Below are positions 38,301 through 44,700 of a DNA stretch of 64,000 bases, one piece after another. The stretch is from Saturnia japonica (lineage: Eukaryota; Arthropoda; Insecta; Lepidoptera; Saturniidae). Below the pieces are notes generated by a model that saw only the letters and a list, made by a program, of their open reading frames with translations, was not told the origin of the DNA and searched no databases. The position numbers and the translations under genes are program-made. Every line of letters begins with the position of its first letter. Position 1 is the stretch's first letter. Where the stretch lies: the NCBI GenBank assembly GCA_033032175.1, contig CM065325.1, positions 6,352,930 through 6,416,929 of the forward strand, read 5' to 3'.

Positions 38301-40782
38301 ATGATTGATGACCTATGGTTTGGTAATTCTAGAAATTAATTGACAAACTACTGCTTAGAGATTCGGCTATTTATGACTCTTCTGTGTATGTTTCTATGCC
38401 TACTTACAGCATAGAAATTTAACTTGTAGTTACGTGTATCAAAAATTTTCTGTTAAATATGTATCTATTTAATATTACCACTGAGTTGGTTATTAGATTA
38501 TAGCGACCTGTGTTAGCTTTGTTTTTGAAACTTAAAAAATATATGGAAACTGTAAAGGCTAATTGACTGTTTAGTTCTTAATAAGTTAATAAAATGAGTA
38601 AAAATAAATTATGTGAACACATTTATAAAATGTATATGTATGTATACTTACCAACAACTCCTTGAGGAATATTTTGTCTAATCTGTGCCATGGTGCTTCA
38701 TCTTCTTTACCTTCTGGCGGTACAAGATTCAAATAAGTAGCTATTGCTCGTAGAGCTTTATCACTGAAAACAAATAGATTTATTGCAAACCAGTACTTTT
38801 TGAAATATTGGTACTCAATCATATTACAATCATAAGACTTTCTTTATTTTCTTTAATTATAGAGCATAATATATACAGGCTAATTATTCGGCGACAATAT
38901 AACGACTGTATTTAAATGAAACCTTATTCAAACTCACCTCAAATTACCGAAATGTTTTTGCAAGGACTCCCTTGTGTCAACACTTGCTACGTTTGCTAAG
39001 GCAAATAGACGTAAATCGTGGAATTTAGAAAATGCTGCTTTCTGTGAATAAAAGTGTTAGTTTTAGTAATAAAATTCAATTCAGATAGCAGAACGAAATA
39101 GTGGACCTAGTGGGTTCTGGGTCCAAAATATATCTATAGCTGCGTTCATTCAAATAACTCTTTTTTTTCCTTTTTTTAGTGGCAATATAATGTTTATAAT
39201 TCGACATGTATCTAAAACATTTATGCAATGTATAAAATAACCTGGACATTCTAGACATTCAACAGTATGCATAATGTACTGACAATGACAAAAATTTCTT
39301 AAAGTAGGTAAACTAGTGTATCGAAGCGCTCTGTTATGTTGTTGCATAGTAAATGACCCTGCGCTTACTAAAAATAATAAGTAATAAACAGTATTTTTTT
39401 TAATTTTGAACATTAATTGATTATCCATTGATAACTGTTCAATAATTATATTTTAGAATTTGAAGACTAGATTATTGGTTTCTATATCTTAATAGATATA
39501 CATACGTAATTTTGATAATTAATTAATTGATTATTGTTCCATGGTTTACCTGCGGCCTGTGTTGTAAATATTTGAAATATTTGTCGAACGTCTATTATCT
39601 ATTGTGTATATGCTAATATTATTGTGTATTACTAAGTAATTGATGATTATTGATTACACGTAATTAACGCTTAACCGCCTTTAGAGAAATGTCTAAACGA
39701 TTGCGACAATATATTTTATTACTAATTTTTGCTTCTTCAATTATATCGTCATACTACAACAATTTCTTAAACAATAGTAAAAGTGAAAAAAGAGGTAAGT
39801 TTTAAATTCGAGGGACTGAGTTGAATCCTGAGCGGAGCAAGTGATACAAGGACCGAGATTATTTTTTTTTTCAAGAGTTATATTACCTACATATAACCTC
39901 TACTTTTTACTGTTGACTGCGAGAAAATTTCTTAGGCAGTGATACTTTTGGTTTGTTGAGCTTAGAAATCAGTCAATGTAAATGCGGTAATGAAACGGGT
40001 TATATAGAAAGAAAGAAAGGAAGAAAAAAAAACATTTATTGCCGTTAAAATACAGGCACACAGTTTTTCCAAAGAAAATTAACATTCCATTGAACATTCA
40101 AATTAAAGAAAAAAAGTTAAGGATAACGATGATAAAGATCGCGACCATCATACACATAGTGATAAACCCATCAATGATTATTTCAAGAAGTTTCACTTCT
40201 ATCACGTGTACGTGCAATTTTTTGATACATAATTTATACTAAATTCGTGCTTGTTCTAAATTTAAAACGTTTTTATTGTCTCGTGAGTACAATTTTTGTA
40301 GATTATCAATTTTGTTATTACCAACCCGTTAAGTAGAACATGTTCTAAAGAGGCGAAATCTCTCCTTAAACTTAAAGGTTCGATGCAACTTGTGAATTTG
40401 GGATAAACAACGATTCTCACAGCCGAGTCTAATGTCCCAAACCGATATCCAGATGTTCCCGCCCAGAAGTAACAGTACTACTCCAATTATGGTCGAATAT
40501 GCGATTGGTACAACTGCAATATTTGCCTCGGGGCATCTTTGCAAGTACACTAAGCTTTTTGAACACCAGCTTGAACTTCTCTTCTGTGACTATGAAACTA
40601 AACGTCGCTGGAGATGTCGACACCTAGGATTCTAATACTCTTATGGGATAATGTATAAGGTGAATAACCTGTAACGACGTGATTCTGGAGTAGTGCAACA
40701 ATGTCATGTCTCGATCGGTCATCGGGTCACCGGTTTCATCGCTTATCTCAAATCGAGCGTAAAACTTTAACATTTGCAGAAG
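2067..40782 (-). CDS. Aqr: Aquarius (intron-binding spliceosomal helicase), 16 internal exons, both ends missing
   Basis: Exons in transcription order: 40782-40669, 39041-38938, 38763-38652, 38245-38032, 30964-30916, 30409-30174, 29941-29724, 28230-28061, 25938-25807, 18599-18462, 17422-17331, 11401-11203, 5867-5684, 4597-4473, 3272-3112, 2334-2067. I placed them by reading AG/GT borders and checking codon phase; all 15 joins stay in frame (2516 bp, about 838 residues). The protein matches animal AQR/IBP160 throughout: [40 protein letters not shown] (motif I), [13 protein letters not shown] (motif Ia), [11 protein letters not shown] (motif II) and GDHHQLPPV (motif III). AQR is an Upf1-like SF1 helicase that binds introns upstream of the branch point in the spliceosome and aids snoRNP and exon-junction-complex assembly (family knowledge). 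About 270-300 N-terminal residues and about 340 C-terminal residues, including the later helicase motifs, were not found here. The C-terminus should lie left of base 1. Confidence 0.95.
3112..3272 (-). CDS. Aqr: Aqr exon o ([20 protein letters not shown])
   Basis: The exon is 161 bp. [40 protein letters not shown] and [13 protein letters not shown] are almost identical to human AQR. It ends ATG G|GTGAGT. Confidence 0.96.
4473..4597 (-). CDS. Aqr: Aqr exon n ([20 protein letters not shown])
   Basis: The exon is 125 bp, CCAG|ACG to TAT AG|GTAATG. It encodes [20 protein letters not shown] and [20 protein letters not shown], matching human [20 protein letters not shown]. No single open frame makes this exon obvious; it was found by homology. 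Confidence 0.93.
5410..5660 (+). repeat. tRNA-derived SINE, type 1
   Basis: TAGCTCAGTGG at 5420-5430 is a pol III A box and CGATCGAATC near 5453 a weak B box. The body shared with other copies follows (CCCGCTAGGCAGACTACCACC about 5535). The tail reads TTAGTGTTACCATCTTG. It ends about 25 bp from the Aqr exon m donor. Confidence 0.65.
5684..5867 (-). CDS. Aqr: Aqr exon m ([16 protein letters not shown])
   Basis: The exon is 184 bp. [20 protein letters not shown], then a segment aligned to the human insert between motifs Ia and II ([24 protein letters not shown]). The donor is GAG|GTGATT. A SINE ends about 25 bp after it and a family A repeat starts 31 bp before it. Confidence 0.94.
5898..6170 (-). 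repeat. Family A repeat, truncated (copy A1)
   Basis: On the minus strand it contains the GTTCCGCGCAAATAAAA-like block, the CGGTCCAACCGTTTCGG-like block and a tail ending near ATTTATTTGTATAGAT. Its tail end is 31 bp from the first base of Aqr exon m. Confidence 0.6.
7005..7075 (-). repeat. Single unit of the 97-bp repeat (family E)
   Basis: The minus strand reads CTGTTAGCCATAGGGCCCTG then AAGCC..GGCTTTTACAGCTTCA, matching the units of the triple array at 36.4 kb. Confidence 0.55.
7646..8690 (-). repeat. Family B repeat with nested SINE and internal duplication
   Basis: The left end shows the family tail (TCACTTTTTCTAAACCACGC) and the right end the head (AGGCTGGGGTGGGTCGC). Bases 7915-8040 repeat 7690-7800 imperfectly. 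A type 2 SINE lies at 8336-8580. Confidence 0.5.
8336..8580 (-). repeat. tRNA-derived SINE, type 2, inserted in family B copy
   Basis: The minus strand has an A box (TATCCTAGTGG) and B box (GGTTCGATTTT-like). The CACGCCTGTATCTCCGAAG end is shared with the copy at 19737-19932. The sequence on both sides continues the family B element. Confidence 0.6.
8700..9066 (-). repeat. Second family B segment in direct orientation
   Basis: It repeats the right part of 8085-8690, sharing TTTCTCCAATTCAGTATAAA, TAGTTAACTTGC and the end TTGCATCCGTGGGAAGCTGG. It lacks the SINE. Confidence 0.5.
9080..10190. other. No gene recognised
   Basis: Aqr intronic DNA. A TATATAG with a TTTAGTC about 35 bp downstream (9437-9475) resembles a core promoter, but the ATG that follows closes after two codons. 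Confidence 0.4.
10868..11112 (-). repeat. Family A repeat, truncated (copy A2)
   Basis: It runs from the mid block to a head ending GGCACAGCTAGT on the plus strand. The tail portion is missing. It lies 90 bp beyond the donor of Aqr exon l. Confidence 0.6.
11203..11401 (-). CDS. Aqr: Aqr exon l with KT of Walker A and motif Ia
   Basis: The exon is 199 bp. CAG|GT completes Gly, then [40 protein letters not shown] and [12 protein letters not shown]. It ends FSR with AG|GTGCGT. Family A repeats flank it on both sides (head at about 11112, tail at 11441). Confidence 0.96.
11441..11985 (-). repeat. Family A repeat, nearly full length (copy A3)
   Basis: The tail TATACAATTAATAAAATTGA starts at 11441, 40 bp from Aqr exon l. 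The head GGCACAGCTAGT is at about 11973. A run of 12 G lies at 11901-11912 within it. Confidence 0.7.
12095..12246 (+). repeat. Family D repeat fragment
   Basis: It starts ACTAGCTTCTGCTCGCGACT and continues with an AATCCGGGTTATAAGC-like block and ACCAAATTTCAT, common lepidopteran repeat motifs. It abuts copy A4 directly. Confidence 0.45.
12247..12768 (+). repeat. Family A repeat, full length (copy A4)
   Basis: The head is ACTAGATGTGCCCGTGGCTT, with middle AAAATCGGTCCAACCGTTTC, a short CAGA repeat (AACAAACAGACAGACAGACA) and tail ACAGTTCAATTTTATTAACT. It is inserted in antisense to Aqr. Confidence 0.7.
12770..15740. other. No gene recognised
   Basis: AT-rich intron of Aqr. The only protein-like fragment is a short minus-strand piece at about 14540-14480 ([16 protein letters not shown]) between an AG and a GT; it is too short to call. 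Confidence 0.4.
15748..15885 (+). repeat. Tandem dimer of a 69-bp unit rich in TGACGT motifs
   Basis: Units 15748-15816 and 15817-15885 differ at only a few bases. Each has three TGACGT or ACGTCA sites (CRE-like), two of them facing each other across AAGC(T/A)A. Confidence 0.8.
16190..17240 (+). mobile_element. Decayed mariner transposon
   Basis: The transposase reads from ATG about 16309: [20 protein letters not shown], then a helix-turn-helix region ([20 protein letters not shown]) and [14 protein letters not shown]. After several stops and shifts, [19 protein letters not shown] and [17 protein letters not shown] follow. The stretch that should hold the second catalytic Asp is deleted. It is not functional. 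Confidence 0.85.
17331..17422 (-). CDS. Aqr: Aqr exon k with first half of Walker A (GPPGTG)
   Basis: The exon is 92 bp. It encodes [20 protein letters not shown] and [11 protein letters not shown]. The last Gly codon is split after its first base (AACTG|GTGCGT), so the catalytic Lys-Thr of motif I lies in the next exon, 5.9 kb away. Confidence 0.95.
17637..17816. mobile_element. MITE with ~72-bp terminal inverted repeats
   Basis: Both ends read TATAGGGTTCA and then GAAGCAATGAAACTCA, TTTTCCGTTA and CCTCTATTTTTGATAAAGTA, as inverted copies with few mismatches around a ~35-bp centre. TA flanks both sides, as in TA-targeting DNA transposons. It lies 215 bp upstream of Aqr exon k. Confidence 0.8.
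18462..18599 (-). CDS. Aqr: Aqr exon j ([17 protein letters not shown])
   Basis: The exon is 138 bp. KVTFENV opens it, then an acidic/basic linker ([11 protein letters not shown]), then [20 protein letters not shown], just before the RecA-like domain. The acceptor is preceded by a T-rich run; the donor is AA|GTATGT. Confidence 0.93.
19665..19735 (-). repeat. Fragment of type 1 SINE head
   Basis: The minus strand reads AGCAGTGGTAGCGTGTACGG then CGATCGACGTGAGTTC-like, equal to the head of the copy ending at 45066. Confidence 0.5.
19737..19932 (-). repeat. tRNA-derived SINE, type 2
   Basis: The minus strand has an A box TAGCCTAGTGG and a B box GGTTCGACTCC at the usual spacing, within a tRNA-like head. 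The body ends at CACGTCTGTATCCTCGAAGG (plus). Confidence 0.75.
20290..21165 (-). mobile_element. R1-clade LINE fragment (C-terminal reverse transcriptase region)
   Basis: Broken frames read [57 protein letters not shown] and [14 protein letters not shown]. Near 20330 a CxxC-like end ([11 protein letters not shown]) follows. This is the region between the polymerase fingers and the CCHC end of R1-type elements. It has stops and shifts and is GC-rich relative to its surroundings. Confidence 0.85.
21230..21440 (+). repeat. Family F interspersed repeat
   Basis: GCCTGCCTGGTGGTAAGCTG, ACCGTAGCCTGTGGACG and CACTAGCGTGTTGCCAACC form a block common in moth genomes. A second copy lies at 60850-61085. 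Confidence 0.55.
21480..24450. other. No gene recognised
   Basis: AT-rich Aqr intron. Bases 21950-22130 (GGCATGCTGTTCTCCTGATG) are less AT-rich and look like an old repeat, unclassified. Confidence 0.4.
24480..24840. repeat. Possible DNA-transposon remnant
   Basis: The ends GAGTAGGGTTACCAA and, inverted, GAGACTAGTGTTGCCAACC are related, and GGGACAGTGTCC lies inside. Matches are weak. Confidence 0.3.
25807..25938 (-). CDS. Aqr: Aqr exon i ([15 protein letters not shown])
   Basis: The exon is 132 bp. [20 protein letters not shown] is followed by [20 protein letters not shown], and the exon ends AA|GTAAGT. A family A repeat ends 56 bp upstream of its first base, in the same orientation. Confidence 0.95.
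25994..26517 (-). repeat. Family A repeat, full length (copy A5)
   Basis: The tail ATCTGTACAATTAATCAAAT begins at 25994, 56 bp from the first base of Aqr exon i. The head is CCGCGGGCACAGCTAGT at 26500. Confidence 0.7.
26777..27100 (-). CDS. Unassigned 107-residue ORF or terminal exon inside an Aqr intron
   Basis: I do not recognise it. The ORF starts [20 protein letters not shown] and has a less AT-rich middle ([20 protein letters not shown], then TEGSSSGHG). SGHG after acidic residues fits a glycosaminoglycan attachment consensus. About 26870 a shift of one base would give a strongly hydrophobic C-terminus, [14 protein letters not shown] then stop, as in a GPI-anchor signal. TATAAAT lies on the minus strand at 27165-27159, about 60 bp upstream, and AATAAA (26777-26772) overlaps the stop. 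It could be a small intronless gene, the last exon of a GPI-anchored protein gene, or chance. Confidence 0.3.
   Translation of the reverse strand: MFKLRKSKTDITDNNNNYNISEWSNSEELRPPSWEVLAWLLDQGQDTEGSSSGHGVNYEEVPLSGALATVSSLGSSPCCWRSIIYLNCNIEFYIDMTVKFKKENVNN
28061..28230 (-). CDS. Aqr: Aqr exon h ([20 protein letters not shown])
   Basis: The exon is 170 bp, from CAG|GAC to ACC AG|GTAATA. It encodes [20 protein letters not shown] followed by [20 protein letters not shown] and [15 protein letters not shown], colinear with human AQR. Confidence 0.96.
28975..29215 (-). repeat. Family C repeat
   Basis: GGGGATACCTCAAGG, AACTTCGAAGATACACCAGG and ATCATTGAAGTTGG are shared, inverted, with 52266-52460 and 62505-62760. 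Confidence 0.55.
29345..29385. repeat. AT dinucleotide tract
   Basis: About 40 bp of TA/AT with two interruptions. Confidence 0.7.
29724..29941 (-). CDS. Aqr: Aqr exon g ([15 protein letters not shown])
   Basis: The exon is 218 bp. It contains [36 protein letters not shown] and [13 protein letters not shown], all diagnostic of AQR. It ends on a whole codon before GTTAGT. Confidence 0.96.
30174..30409 (-). CDS. Aqr: Aqr exon f ([26 protein letters not shown])
   Basis: The exon is 236 bp. [31 protein letters not shown] and [19 protein letters not shown] are near-identical to the AQR beta-barrel region. It ends GGT ATA G|GTATGT, splitting a Gly codon. Confidence 0.96.
30916..30964 (-). CDS. 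Aqr: Aqr micro-exon e ([16 protein letters not shown])
   Basis: This exon is only 49 bp. CAG|AT completes Tyr, followed by [16 protein letters not shown]; the final Trp codon is split TG|G. It matches [16 protein letters not shown] of human AQR and is too short for a length-filtered ORF search. Confidence 0.93.
31535..31620 (-). repeat. Single unit of family E repeat
   Basis: The minus strand reads CTGTTAGCCTTAAGGGTCCT then GAAGCCTCAGAAGGCTTTAC, as in the array at 36.4 kb. Confidence 0.55.
31720..33680. other. No gene; old repeat remnants
   Basis: AT-rich Aqr intron. Bases 32410-32550 (CACCGGGAGACGGTTCCACA) and 33340-33370 are GC-richer and probably transposon remains. No frame is supportable. 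Confidence 0.4.
33690..35300 (-). mobile_element. Jockey-clade LINE, 5'-truncated and inactive
   Basis: The 244-codon frame 34849-34115 is the C-terminal part of a reverse transcriptase [56 protein letters not shown] and [13 protein letters not shown]. Upstream, [19 protein letters not shown] (about 35010-34950) is the palm region and YSDYLQLYF (about 34905) replaces the catalytic YADD. Further up, RPLPKV...DLRPIS (about 35180) is the fingers region, in broken frames. The 3' end is A/T-rich (AAATAAATGTTCTTT). Confidence 0.9.
35456..35477. repeat. GT microsatellite
   Basis: About 10 GT units just 5' of the LINE remnant. Confidence 0.85.
35523..35905 (+). repeat. Family B repeat
   Basis: The head is CTCCCCGGCTTCGCATGG, then CATAAGCCTTGTAAGCGCCC. 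The tail is TTGCGTGGTTTAGAAGAAGT and ACGGACAAAAAGACAGACG. Confidence 0.5.
36330..36412 (+). repeat. Family D repeat tail
   Basis: CTAGAGATTAGCGAGTTTAA then CAAACAAACAATAAAAG and TAGTATAGATT, the same end as at 57190-57250. Confidence 0.45.
36432..36728 (+). repeat. Triple tandem array of a ~97-bp unit (family E)
   Basis: CTGTTAGCCTTA recurs at 36468, 36565 and 36661 (spacing 97 and 96). Each unit has a T8-T10 run, GACTATACTGTTAGCCTTAG, a GCC.CTGAAGCC.CTGCGGC block and TTTACAGCTTCACCGGACTT. The repeat keeps one frame open across 36529-36825, but that translation is a by-product of a unit length near a multiple of three. Confidence 0.85.
36850..37980. other. No gene recognised
   Basis: Aqr intron. 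Bases 37260-37450 are GC-richer (TGGCTTGACACGCTACCGCG) and may be a repeat remnant. Confidence 0.4.
38032..38245 (-). CDS. Aqr: Aqr exon d ([10 protein letters not shown] ... FRLEST)
   Basis: The exon is 214 bp and very highly conserved. It carries [48 protein letters not shown] and FNLFRLEST. It ends at phase 1 (ACG T|GTAAGT), and the next exon completes the Tyr of STYEIRQD. The following intron is about 7.1 kb and holds the Jockey LINE and the 97-bp tandem repeat. Confidence 0.95.
38652..38763 (-). CDS. Aqr: Aqr exon c
   Basis: The exon is 112 bp. It begins by completing the split Ser codon (AG|T) and ends KELL with donor TTG|GTAAGT. It contains [13 protein letters not shown], a counterpart of the AQR ASYLCLLP stretch. 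The linker that follows ([13 protein letters not shown]) is longer than in human. Confidence 0.9.
38938..39041 (-). CDS. Aqr: Aqr exon b ([15 protein letters not shown])
   Basis: The exon is 104 bp, entering at phase 0 and leaving at phase 2 (AG|GTGAGT). It encodes the helical N-terminal region; [17 protein letters not shown] matches the AQR VAEVDTRESL segment. Confidence 0.93.
39689..39794 (+). CDS. Possible first exon of a membrane or secreted protein
   Basis: ATG at 39689 opens 35 codons, [20 protein letters not shown] then [16 protein letters not shown], and meets a strong donor (AGAG|GTAAGT, phase 1). A short basic start, one hydrophobic segment and a polar Asn/Lys stem look like a type II signal anchor. 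It lies on the strand opposite Aqr, in the intron between exons a and b. The frame would join in phase to an acceptor-like AG at 41476, just before the Mth-like start, so it could be an alternative 5' exon of that gene. It may equally be chance. Confidence 0.3.
40669..40782 (-). CDS. Aqr: Aqr exon a ([13 protein letters not shown])
   Basis: This exon has 38 whole codons. The acceptor is TTTCAG before CTTCTGCAAATG and the donor is CAG|GTTATT. It corresponds to human AQR around LLDMLKFYTGFEINDQTG, ending RITSLQ. It is the most 5' Aqr exon I can identify. The preceding human segment (RRWFNTILDD region) was not found upstream, so earlier exons must lie beyond the receptor gene or outside the window. 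Confidence 0.93.
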
Positions 40783-41162
40783 CTGAAACAAATTATATTA
40801 GTTAATGTAAATTTAAACAATAAGGAAATCATGAAAAAATATTTAGTCCCTAATAAAATTGTAATCAATTACCGAATTGCTGGATTTTATAAATTAACTT
40901 TGTTATATCCTTTTGTGCGTCCCATTGTTGGGAACAACAGCCATCTGAACTAGCAAATGTTGCACTTAAGAAGATAAAATATAATTTGTACACATTACAC
41001 AAGTATCTGATGTGCTCTTTGACGAAAGTTAACAGCCAAGTGGAGAATGTAGCCACAGGTGTAGCCTTACTCAAATAATATCTGAAACGATTACGTTTAC
41101 GGATACAGCATCAATTTTATCGGCTAATCAGTTACTTTGCGGTCTGCGTCACCGTCATCGCG

Positions 41163-41167
41163 TCAGT
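41163..41167 (+). promoter_or_regulatory. Possible arthropod initiator (TCAGT) upstream of Mth-like gene
   Basis: TCAGT in GCGTCAGTCGG lies in a locally GC-richer stretch (41100-41240), 325 bp before the ATG. No TATA box is seen at -30, and a second TCAGT occurs at about 41128. This is motif evidence only. Confidence 0.2.
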
Positions 41168-41491
41168 CGGAGGTCAACCCTCGACTAAAGTAGACGGATT
41201 AAAATCGCGCTGCCGCATGGTTGCCGCTTGCGCATAAATTTACGGACAGTGAACATAATTTTATAGTGGTTAAAGACATTTTGTTAGTGTTATCGCTTGT
41301 TTAAAAAAAAGGAATTTTTTTACTAACTTTTCAACATAATTTCACTCGAAACTTGCAAATACCGTGAACTCCTTGAAAATTTATACAACATCTTATCAAT
41401 GAACAAACAGTTTTACGTGCATACGAAAAATTTATGTAATGTGTTAATAATGTAAATTTAGTTATTTTTACCTACAGTGAATATTTCAAAA

Positions 41492-41754
41492 ATGAAGTTC
41501 AAGTCGAAAAACGTTTTTATTCTGATGGTGTTAAGTCTTTCTTCGGCGAATACTGCACATCAATGTTGTCCCGCAGGCCAGTTTTTTTCGAAAAGATATT
41601 CATCATGTTTGGACCCGAAAACAAATAAAACTACACCGATTTCGATAAACTGTCAAAATGTGGTCCTCTTAACGAAAGGGTTTTCTATCAATGACGATGG
41701 AGGCTTAATGTTACTCGTTTCCAATAACATCTATACAGATGTCGAGTCCGATTT
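41492..41754 (+). CDS. Mth-like exon 1: signal peptide and ectodomain
   Basis: ATG at 41492 was chosen because a clear hydrophobic signal segment (VFILMVLSLSSANTA) follows at once. The frame is open from an AG at 41476, so the coding region could start in an upstream exon. It contains QCCPAGQFFS and a Cys pair, and ends GAT TT|GTAAGT. Confidence 0.85.
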
Positions 41755-44700
41755 GTAAGTATTATTTTATTATGTCCAAATATAATATAATCCAAGCGGT
41801 TAGTTTCATTAGGACATCGGGTCGATAGACATGAGCTCGAATATTCGATGGAAAACATCATGATGAAACCATAGCATGATAGCAAGGTATATATATTCTA
41901 ATGCTCGCTTGGCTAGTTACCACCTTTAGATGCATAGATAATACACTAATACGGGACTTAGATGCGTCGCCAAGCCCCTTTAAGTTTTTACCGGCACCTG
42001 CACTTAAGAGTCAAGCATCTAAGCTGTAAGCTCTGTCTTCCGCCACAGCGTCAATTAAAATTTAATAAGATTCTGTTCGCGAAATCTATGTGCAATTTAA
42101 AAAGCCGCCAAGTTTTATACAACAAGATATTTCGTTAATCATGTTTTCTTATTTAAGTATATAATGAACTAGCGATGCCTCCGCGGCTCCGCACGCATTT
42201 TGCTACACAGAAATTATTTACATCCCATAATTTTATATTTACTGATATTGTTGACAGTTCACATAGTCAATCAACTGTGGAATGACGTATGCTTCCCGTC
42301 CACAAAATTTGATCAGTAACGGTTGGTAATTGAAGAAATACTTTTTTACGATTTCCAAATTATTATTGACTATTCTTATAACCCATCGTTCATGTAGTAT
42401 CTTATACTTCTCGTGTAGAAATAGCATCAAAATCGGTCAAGACTTAACGAAAACATTTTTTGCAATATATTTTTTACGATTTCTAAAAGTAATATTGAAA
42501 TTTCTTATACACTATCAATTGACTAATGACCATGAGTATCCCGTGTAAAAAATTTCATAAGAATCGGTCAAGCCATTTTGAGTTTAATCCGGACATAAAA
42601 ACAGACAGAGAAACAAATTTTTTGGTTAGGTAAATAAATGTTGTTGTAATTGTAGAGAGTAATAAGCTGTGGGCCTGTTTGCCTTTCTTTACAGGCTTAC
42701 GGAATGATAAATGCCCGTTGCACATGATGTCCACCACTAAAGTAGGACAGAGGTAGCAGCTGGCAACCAGCATAAGACTTAAAAACATAACCATTTCTAC
42801 TTAATAAAAATGTAATTCTTAATGTCTTGTTCGCAGAAGTAGGTATATTATCTTTATTTGATTATAATATTGAAGTAGATAGGTTATAATTGCAGTAGCA
42901 AACAGATGATGATTGATACCATTAAAGTCAATTTCCTATCTACAACTTTTTATATTGATATTTAATATTATATTATTCTATATTTTCACATAACTCCATT
43001 GACATAAGCCAAGAAAGTTAATTATATTTTTACGATATAACATAACATGAAAAGCATTTTTTAATTAATTTTATTTCTTTCATTCTATTGAAAAAAATGA
43101 AACTGAATTGATTTTTTTTTTACTTTCATAATTTTATAATAGGTTCCCAATTAAATCACGTAAATAATCTCTGATAGTACCTACTTCAGACAGTTTCCTT
43201 GTATATCCTATAGTTTTGGACGTTCTTATATCGTTCCCGCAAAGAAAAAACGACTGTCATATCATCTCATAGTAAATATCAATAACACATCCTATAAACG
43301 TTTCACAAAAAGTATGTTGTAAATAAATTACCGCTAGTCAATATCAATTTCATTATGTACGTGTTGTTTACTATTCCATTATATTACTGAGTCATTTTCA
43401 TGAGTCAAATAAATATAAATTTAATTATATGTATATTATACAAATTATATTATAATTATATGTATGTGTCGTGATGAAAGTATACCATAAGTAGGGTATT
43501 TTTAATACCCGCCTGGCTAGCTACCACCCTCAAGTTCAAAATCTGTCACCAAGCCATAGGTAGATATATGTTACAGCAGCAGCACTAGAGAGCAGTCAGC
43601 ATGTCATCTTGGCTTGACATCAAAACAAGTAGATAAAAAATTTGATTTTTCGCCAGAACGGTCACGGATCTCAGATCGGAAATTCGCATTTCGGAAAGTC
43701 GGTTTATGAGTGCGCAAATAGTCATTTATATTTTCGAGCTTTGTTTTTTTTTCGATCTTTACCCTTGATCCAGGTTTATTAATACATGTACCAATGCATT
43801 CAGATGTTACTTTTATAAATATTCAGCCAGGAGTTTTTGTAACCGGATTTAGAGGAAGGCAACTATTGTTCCAGCCCTATTGTCACCACATAACAAATGC
43901 CTCCACAATAGGGTTTCACATTTTCTTGAAATAAAAAAAAACACCCATGCTTACATAGACAAAAGTAACATTCATAAAATACTTTTTTCCACGAAGGATG
44001 TTCACAATTGATATTCCAAATTATTCGGGATGTCCACTGCTTCGTTGCCACTTTTATTCGGCCCTGAGCTCCTGAATATGTTGCACCCATAGGTTGCAAT
44101 GATACCTAAATAACAAATATGAAAACCTACACTTATCTACTATCAGTTTTCGGAGAAAGTATCGAAATGTTATCAATTTACATTAATTACATAAATAATT
44201 ATCAACTAGTAATTAATGTTAATACCTATTTCTGAGTATTAAAAATTTATATCGTTCTACGCACATACAATGATACGACCTAGTAAAGTTACACGTATGA
44301 AGCGTTGTTCAACCTTTGTTTTGGTTTACACTCCATAAATAACACTCCCAAAACAAAAATAGTTCGGCAGTCGTGATTCTTATGTTACAAGTTGCTAGAT
44401 CTACACTAATACATATTATAATGCTAACTAAAGAGGTTGTGTGTTTGAACGCGCTAAACTCTAGAACTACCAGTCTACAGATTAGAAAAATTATTTTTGT
44501 AGTTTATACCCTGTTTATTGAGGCAGGTTATATAGGCTATATAACTTCGCGCTACGACTCTAAAGAGCGGAGCAGTAACCATGGACGTCAAACAATTTGG
44601 AAAGCTGTAAGCAAGTATGCTAAGTGAGAACAACGGTAGACTACATGAGTGCGTTGGCGGCCGAGGCATCGCGTCGCGTTGGAGAGATAGATGGTCGAAT

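Noticed and set aside
40329..40635. Overlapping ORFs of 64-73 codons on both strands
   Set aside because: No match to Aqr or the receptor; overlapping frames on both strands suggest low stop density by chance or an old repeat.
40865..41074. Candidate upstream Aqr exon
   Set aside because: The frame (TFASSDGCCSQQWDAQKDITK) does not resemble the AQR segment expected before LLQMLKFY.
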